Source: Halisarca cf. caerulea (lineage: Eukaryota > Porifera > Demospongiae > Chondrillida > Halisarcidae). Taken from it: DNA of 13,000 nt. Under the pieces are notes generated by a model. It did not search any database. It had not been told where the DNA came from and saw nothing but the letters and a program-made list of their open reading frames with translations. The stretch spans positions 1 through 13,000 of the forward strand of contig CAUJGJ010000462.1 in NCBI GenBank assembly GCA_963170055.1, read 5' to 3'. Below, piece after piece: positions 7,868-13,000 of this stretch. Made by a program: the position numbers and the translations under genes. The stretch's first letter is position 1. Every line of letters begins with the position of its first letter.

Positions 7868-8077
7868 TCATGCATTGTAGTTTCCAATGTTAAGTTCAAT
7901 ATCCTCCACAGAACAGAGATTAGAGCCTCCACTACCAGGACCCCACGACTGGTGATGTAGACATCATTGCATCCATTCTCTTTCACATTCTTCATTCTTG
8001 CTACCATCAATTTCATAATATTTCTTCTCTGTAGAGCTGTATAGTCTCAGTTGATGAAAATACCTAATACTGTACCT
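7868..8077 (-). pseudogene. Broken coding island with one in-frame stop, unrecognised
   Basis: The minus-strand frame is open from 8077 to TGA at 7868, 69 sense codons interrupted by a single TGA at 7966-7964. It includes F-H-Q-L-R-L-Y-S-S-T, then K-K-Y-Y-E-I-D-G-S-K and E-E-C-E-R-E-W-M-Q before the stop. After it come S-W-G-P-G-S-G-G-S-N-L-C-S-V-E-D-I-E-L. The mixed, non-repetitive composition on both sides of the stop looks like former protein-coding sequence. Possible AG acceptors (TACAG at about 8069 and 8036) lie at the 5' side. I do not recognise the family. It could instead be an exon that splices out near the stop. Confidence 0.35.
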
Positions 8078-8340
8078 TCAAAAGGTGACACCTTTTCAAG
8101 CTGTCTCACTATTATTATACCATGTGGTGATGAAACTGCATGCAGCTGCTGTATATTATGCATATTGTACATTATATTTCAAACTGATGCACTGTAACAT
8201 CACAGAATCTGGCGAGTTTGTATGTTTTAAACAGTAGTAATCTGATCTGTATTGCTCTATGCTATGGCAGTGCTGGGAAAATACAGATCTCTGCATGTGG
8301 TGTGGTCTGTTAATTGACAAAATAAAATTAGTCAATCAAC
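8078..8340. other. No feature seen
   Basis: AT-rich sequence with CTGCATGCAGCTGC-like palindromic words near 8140. No frame or repeat can be supported. Confidence 0.5.
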
Positions 8341-8505
8341 TAATCGGCGCCCGTTTTCCATGCAGGTGAATCACAAGGGAGGCGATAACCTCTCTTTCAC
8401 ATCAGTTTAGAAGCCGATTATAACCCAACTCTTCGTTGTATTAACGTTATCACCCGAGGGTGGAGTGATTATTAATGCCATATAACTCGGTGGCGGGTTA
8501 TAACC
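8341..8505. repeat. GC-richer block with ATAACC-type inverted repeats
   Basis: ATTATAACCC (8417-8426) is inverted as GGGTTATAAC (8495-8504), with 9 of 10 matches. Related words GATAACC (8384) and GTTATCACCC (8446-8455) lie between or beside them, together with CACCCGAGGGTG (8451-8462). The block is clearly richer in G+C than its surroundings. It is likely a small dispersed repeat of unknown class. Confidence 0.4.
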
Positions 8506-8530
8506 TATACATATACATAATTATATATGT

Positions 8531-8639
8531 ATGCACAAATAATATATACACTAATAATGTAGTATATCATATATATATATATATTATATATGCAATATAT
8601 ATTATATTATTAGTGTAGTGTGATGTAATAGTTGTGCAT
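8531..8639. repeat. Nested palindrome around a TA core
   Basis: ATGCACAA (8531-8538) pairs with TTGTGCAT (8632-8639). Inside, CACTAATAAT (8549-8558) pairs with ATTATTAGTG (8606-8615). The centre is a TA microsatellite. Both arm pairs are perfect, suggesting a foldback MITE or a cruciform-prone site. Confidence 0.55.
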
Positions 8640-9345
8640 GACTGGAAATTGATTTCTCCAAGATCATAAATTACTGAAGCACTATCACCAAACCATGTAG
8701 CCTGCTGGTATGTTCAACAAATACCCCTAGCAGAACACTTCCTAGTGTTAAGGTTTCATGTGGGCATTTTCTGTATAACAGCTGTGCTTCATGAGAGGGC
8801 ATTGTAATTGATTACATCATGGTAGCACTTTTTTTAGTAACAGAATACCCCAGGCCTGTGACCATCAAATCTATAATGTGACACTGTGTACAATGTTAAA
8901 TCTAAGACTTGCTCCTACTGGAAAAAGTATCACTGTCCTTGGAGTTGTTGTACTTTAGCAAGTCATATTGAATTCCCCAGGATTTACTTAATTATAGTTA
9001 TTACTGTAATGAATGTGCTCACATTATCAAGTTCACCAATGATGGCAAATTAAACAAATTAAGTATGGCATGTCATAGATTCAGAAGAAAATTGTCAGTA
9101 GCAGTGCATTAAAACTAATGCAAGAATCTATCAGCCCTATTATTACAAACAAATAGATACTTTGTTCCTGTGCATTTGCTACAGGGGTTGCCCTGAGTAT
9201 ATACTTAGTCTATTACAGTGACTTTAAATTGTATGTATTAATCCTTTCTCTTTATTTGGCACAAGTAGTATGCAATGCATTAAATTTGTTATTTGTATAT
9301 GATGCATACTAATTTAAAAGTTGATTAATGTATTCAGAATAGTAG
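8640..9345. other. No gene seen
   Basis: About 700 bp of plain AT-rich sequence. No long frame, inverted repeat or microsatellite can be supported on either strand. Confidence 0.5.
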
Positions 9346-9357
9346 CGGACCGGTTGC

Positions 9358-9714
9358 ATGCTTGTAGTTGCTGAATTTCCCCCTGCATCTCTCACACAAA
9401 ATGCACGATATAGGCCAGGCCATGCATGTTCATACAAGGGTCAACACGCATTCTTTTCCTGGAAACTGTCTGGGATGGATGCAGTTATAAAGTTTGTAAT
9501 CCCCTCTTGTGCACTTTCCTGTGTACCTCTTTAGCTGTCACCCACTGTGTAACCACAAGCATGCAGATGGCAAGTTTGTATTTGTATGACTGCTATTCTA
9601 GATAAGTCCATCACAACTCCACCAAACCCTGTAGAAATTCATTATGGTGACAGTGCATGTGAAGACCCATACTGCTTACAACCGTTTATTATCTCCTCAA
9701 TTTTTGATTTATAA
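9358..9714 (+). pseudogene. Decayed Ig-like domain coding sequence
   Basis: One plus-strand frame holds 119 codons with only two internal stops (TAG 9532, TAA 9550). It reads V-A-E-F-P-P-A-S-L-T, then H-A-C-S-Y-K-G-Q-H-A-F-F-S-W-K-L-S-G, and later W-Q-V-C-I-C, followed by S-I-T-T-P-P-N-P-V-E-I-H-Y-G-D-S-A. The first Cys (9427) to Trp (9460) is 11 residues and Cys to Cys (9577) is 50 residues. The P-P-A-S to P-P-N-P repeat is about 80 residues. These distances fit an Ig domain followed by the start of another. AG acceptors at 9366-9367 and 9600-9601 would both give phase 1 exons, the usual phase for Ig domains. The stops could be spanned by an intron, but no good donor is seen, so I call it a relic. 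The Ig assignment is inference. Confidence 0.4.
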
Positions 9715-10158
9715 TTTGATGGTGTTCCCAACTCCATGCCCAAGTATAACATTCCTTACTGCATTTTAATGAATTATATTGTAATTATCTGGTATGGAGG
9801 CCGGAGATGCTCACATTAGTTCCTGTATATAGTCTGAGTGTAATGTTGGATTCACAGATATTCTGTCCAATTAAGAGGAATATTCATTAAATTTAATTTA
9901 TTATATACATAAGTATAGGTAATTGTAAGTTCAATCTTTATATCAACTAATTTTTACTTTGTTGCAAACTAACAAATTCCTAGCTAACCCAAGGAGTTTT
10001 TTAAAATGTTGTTGTTCTTGAATCACTATCTTTACTGCAGCATGACCTCTGCCTGGATAAAGTGTAGCTCCACAAAATACTGGCTGTCATGCAATGAGCT
10101 ATTGTTGTGATCTTGTGTTTATGACAAAAATTCTGTAAGGTATAATTACAGTAAAAAT
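9715..10158. other. No gene seen
   Basis: AT-rich flank between the Ig-like relic and the CA tract, with only short chance frames. Confidence 0.5.
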
Positions 10159-10611
<453 letters not shown>

Positions 10612-11314
10612 TGCGTGTACATTATATTAATCTATGTAAACATGGTAATAACTGTAGAATAGATACATGCACAATAAAAATTTTCCATATTTCAGTGTGC
10701 CACAGATGGTCATATACTGAATATTGTTACAGTTTGCAATCTACAAAGCTTACTGTCTGTTGGACTGAAAATTTAATTTTGTATGATTTCATTTCTTTTC
10801 AATATTGTTATCATGTTTTTATGTCTGCCTTATGTTTTCCATAAACTATGGCATATTTTCTAAAGTGTACTGATCAGAAATGTTCATGACTGGTAAGTGA
10901 TTCTCATGGATCATGTTGCCTTAGACTGTCACAAATTATCGTAAACAAATCCTGTGTTGAAACCATAAAGCCACAGCATGCAAGCTTAAAACTCTTGGCT
11001 CAAATTTCAATGAGAGTGCATTTATTTATATTATACTATAACTGGTACTCCAGTATTCAATAACTTAAAGATGTGTAGTAGAATCGTATGCTTCAATTCT
11101 TCCCATTAATTATTGTGCATGTTCACAATGTCATACAATTACAGTATAATAAACTATTATTTCAAAAGCATGCATCTCTTACTGTATACTCCTATACGAA
11201 AAATACATATTTAATGAAACCATGCACTGTCTATCAGCTTTACTATTTGTTCTTCATGCAGCAAAACATAATCAAAATATTATGGTATTATAGCCTTATG
11301 CTATCAATTGCATT
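10612..11314. other. No gene seen
   Basis: AT-rich sequence with an isolated AATAAA on the plus strand near 10672 (GCACAATAAAAA) but no frame upstream to go with it. A 79-codon plus-strand frame at 11088-11327 has no recognisable content and I do not call it. Confidence 0.5.
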
Positions 11315-11390
11315 GGAACCTGTATAACCCAGCATCCATTAGGGAATGAAAAACAGTGCTGGATTACCAGGTTGCTGGATTATAGAGGTC
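11315..11390. mobile_element. Miniature Tigger-like palindromic element
   Basis: GGAACCTGTATAACCCAGCA (11315-11334) faces TGCTGGATTATAGAGGTC (11373-11390). Reverse-complemented, the second reads GACCTCTATAATCCAGCA, and about 14 of 17 aligned bases match. A-C-C-T-C-T-A-T-A-A-T-C-C-A-G-C-A is a familiar Tigger-type end. Only about 40 bp lie between the arms. Confidence 0.45.
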
Positions 11391-11535
11391 AGTTTGTATA
11401 ATGGTAAAATTAATGGTCGGTGCAAGAGAATCTTGGCCAATTAATTTAAGTTTAGGTGCCAGAGTAGACAGATTCCACTGATTCCACTGTACGCATTATT
11501 TGATATATATAATGATGAATACTCCATGGACTTAA

Positions 11536-11538
<3 letters not shown>

Positions 11539-11620
<82 letters not shown>
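11539..11620. repeat. Compound microsatellite (TA)n then (AGAT)10
   Basis: About 42 bp of TA is followed directly by exactly ten AGAT units (11581-11620). Confidence 0.95.
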
Positions 11621-11760
11621 TGATGAATATAATTACTATGAATCAAGCAGGTACAACATAAGAGACAAAGAACTGGCAAAGAAACTATTAACAAAGTAAC
11701 AAAAAACTAATCTACGTAACTTATCTAGGTAACATATATATACACATATACACTGAAATT

Positions 11761-11764
11761 ATAT

Positions 11765-11826
<62 letters not shown>

Positions 11827-11848
11827 CATATATATATAAATATATATG

Positions 11849-11897
<49 letters not shown>

Positions 11898-11938
11898 GTA
11901 TTTATATATATATATATATGTATATATAATAGATATAT
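11761..11938. repeat. Imperfect TA microsatellite, about 180 bp
   Basis: Almost continuous TA/TG/TAA steps with occasional GTATATA variants. The Tyr-Ile frames over it are artefacts. Confidence 0.9.
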
Positions 11939-12068
11939 ATCTGTCTGAGGAGCTATAGTTCATCCACTTTCCATAATAATTTTAAAAATTATTGTGGGAT
12001 ACATACACACACATATTATGACACATACGACTGATATGTATGTAGTCGTGATCAAACATTTGGGTTTT

Positions 12069-12071
12069 ATA

Positions 12072-12133
<62 letters not shown>
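12069..12133. repeat. TA microsatellite, about 65 bp
   Basis: Near-pure (AT)n, followed at once by a small hairpin. Confidence 0.95.
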
Positions 12134-12136
<3 letters not shown>

Positions 12137-12141
12137 GAGAC

Positions 12142-12163
12142 TAGACTGACATAGATCAGTCTA
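12142..12163. repeat. Perfect 8-bp hairpin beside the TA tract
   Basis: TAGACTGA (12142-12149) and TCAGTCTA (12156-12163) with a 6-nt loop. Confidence 0.6.
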
Positions 12164-12186
12164 ATAGTATACGTAATATTATACAG

Positions 12187-12302
12187 AATTTAGTTGGACT
12201 GAGTGCACTGTGTGAATTCTTACTTCCAGTAGCACTACAGTACACACCTGCATGTGCTACAGGAAGCAGGAATGTGCACAGTACACACAATCCAACCAAT
12301 TT
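12187..12302. repeat. Long foldback: about 49-bp arms, 18-nt loop
   Basis: Arm 12187-12235 pairs with arm 12254-12302. By hand the inner 20 bp match at 17 positions (ATTC...CCAGTAGCAC against GTGCTACAGG...GAAT) and the whole arms at about 38 of 49. The loop is TACAGTACACACCTGCAT. It could be a foldback MITE or a hairpin RNA source. No flanking duplication is clear. Confidence 0.6.
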
Positions 12303-12738
12303 GAGAACTCTTTCTAGCCCTATATACATCCATCTACTATAGATTAAGTTTCCTCATCTTTGTATACTCCTTGAATCATGTATTCTTCAAGCCCTTGTCC
12401 TGTTTACAGCTTTACCTTGTGCCAAGTATTAATTTGTGAAGCAAACTTAAATGTATCTTTCACAATATTCCCTACACATCAGTAGAACAAAATTAGAATT
12501 TGTACACACACATACTTGTCTATGTAGGGCTTACCTACATAATACTGTAGTTATTATATAATTATATTATTATCTATATTATAACTATAGATAATATATT
12601 ATAGCTATTATAATTATGCTTTATATATTGCAACATTAACTGTGGCAATTGGTAATAAATAAATTTCATGCCATATAGAAAGTTGAAGTGCTTGTGGTAA
12701 AGGTCCTCCCCCTCTCCCCATCCCGCTCATGGAAAAGA
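12303..12738. other. No gene seen
   Basis: AT-rich, with a small ATTATCTAT/ATAGATAAT hairpin near 12570-12595. A 56-bp minus-strand block at 12471-12416 with AG and GT borders is open in one frame but too short to call. Confidence 0.5.
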
Positions 12739-12857
12739 ATTGAATTGGATTGGATTGGATTAATCCTATTTAGACTGGGACACCCACTTAGCCATTGGCT
12801 ACTTTTCAGGGGGCCCAGTAATCACAAGTACAGAATCAACAAACAAACAAACAAACA
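12739..12857. repeat. Possible retroposon tail: (ATTGG)n, unique core, (CAAA)n
   Basis: Four near-perfect ATTGR units end at 12761. A GC-richer core follows, with a TAGCCA-T-TGGCTA palindrome, and then (CAAA)n to 12857. Simple repeats at both ends of a short core suggest a SINE-like insertion, but I see no clear tRNA-type A or B box. Confidence 0.3.
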
Positions 12858-12883
12858 TACTACATTGTTAATTGTTATTAATT

Positions 12884-13000
12884 TTTATTATAAGTGTCAA
12901 ATGTTCGATCATGCATTGTTCAATTCTTTTGGTGGCTGTAGTGGGCATTCTTCACTCTTCTCTCTTGGTGGTGGCAGGGGGGTGAAGAGAAAAAAGGCCA
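12884..13000 (-). CDS. Possible 3'-terminal exon with poly(A) signal, cut by window edge
   Basis: On the minus strand a frame enters at the right edge and runs to TGA at 12911-12909. It contains P-L-P-P-P-R-E-K-S-E-E-C-P-L-Q-P-P-K-E-L-N-N-A. AATAAA follows 19 bases later (12889-12884), a normal place for a poly(A) signal. A pyrimidine-rich tract at the edge could be either the acceptor of a last exon or part of the coding sequence. Only about 30 codons are visible and no family is recognised. Confidence 0.28.

Noticed and set aside
11088..11327. 79-codon plus-strand frame
   Set aside because: AT-rich chance frame reaching into the Tigger-like palindrome; no recognisable content.
11452..11963. 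Two minus-strand frames rich in Tyr-Ile
   Set aside because: Translations of the TA and AGAT microsatellites.
12416..12471. 56-bp minus-strand block with AG and GT borders, N-I-V-K-D-T-F-K-F-A-S-Q-I-N-T-W-H-K
   Set aside because: Too short, with no neighbouring exon to join in phase.

Overview
The window reads as nuclear DNA of an invertebrate animal, with a marine demosponge as my best guess. It is AT-rich (roughly two thirds A+T by eye). It carries long TA and CA microsatellites, many copies of the word GCATGC, spliced genes including one very short intron, and several small inverted-repeat transposons. There is no bacterial-style gene packing and I see no rRNA, tRNA or CRISPR array. The sponge assignment is inference; the sequence directly supports only 'intron-bearing, repeat-rich eukaryote'.

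The one convincing gene is on the minus strand of the left 5 kb. The ATG is at 5051. A 61-bp first exon encodes a clean signal peptide (MLKHCAFLIALLQLMLV...). A 73-bp intron follows, then a 437-bp exon (4917-4481) and a 522-bp exon (2526-2005). These two exons encode related Cys-rich domains of about 145-150 residues. Both domains share GRI, F-(L/I)-G-Y, GP-x-S/P-V-x-Q-H-W, (F/Y)-P-V-P-(N/D)-K-V-L, PF and a late A-(L/I)-T motif. The Q-x-W followed by K-V-L pattern suggests an R-type (ricin B-like) beta-trefoil lectin fold, which remains an inference. Both large exons end in phase 0 at a GTGAGT donor, and exon 3 opens with a Pro/Thr linker. A fourth candidate exon (166-89) also opens with a Pro/Thr stretch, stays in phase, and stops after 23 codons. 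The product would be a secreted two-domain protein of about 363 residues, or a longer one if splicing differs.

The introns are crowded. Intron 2 (4480-2527) holds a plus-strand open frame (3688-4149) with a Cys/His-bearing, basic N-part and a Pro/Thr/Gln-rich tail. It also has two smaller plus-strand frames, a direct repeat and a hairpin. Intron 3 (2004-167) holds a hAT-like MITE (363-910) and a pogo/Tigger-like MITE with 22-bp ends and a TA duplication (1554-1903).

The right 8 kb has no intact gene that I can see. It contains decayed coding islands: an Ig-like domain with two stops (plus, 9358-9714), an unrecognised broken frame (minus, 7868-8077) and a weak reverse-transcriptase-like scrap (plus, 7422-7529). 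A possible terminal exon with a poly(A) signal runs off the right edge (minus, 12884-13000). The rest is MITEs, palindromes and microsatellites. The most striking of these is a 453-bp uninterrupted alternating pyrimidine-purine tract (10159-10611) that carries an internal 172-bp-offset duplication mark.
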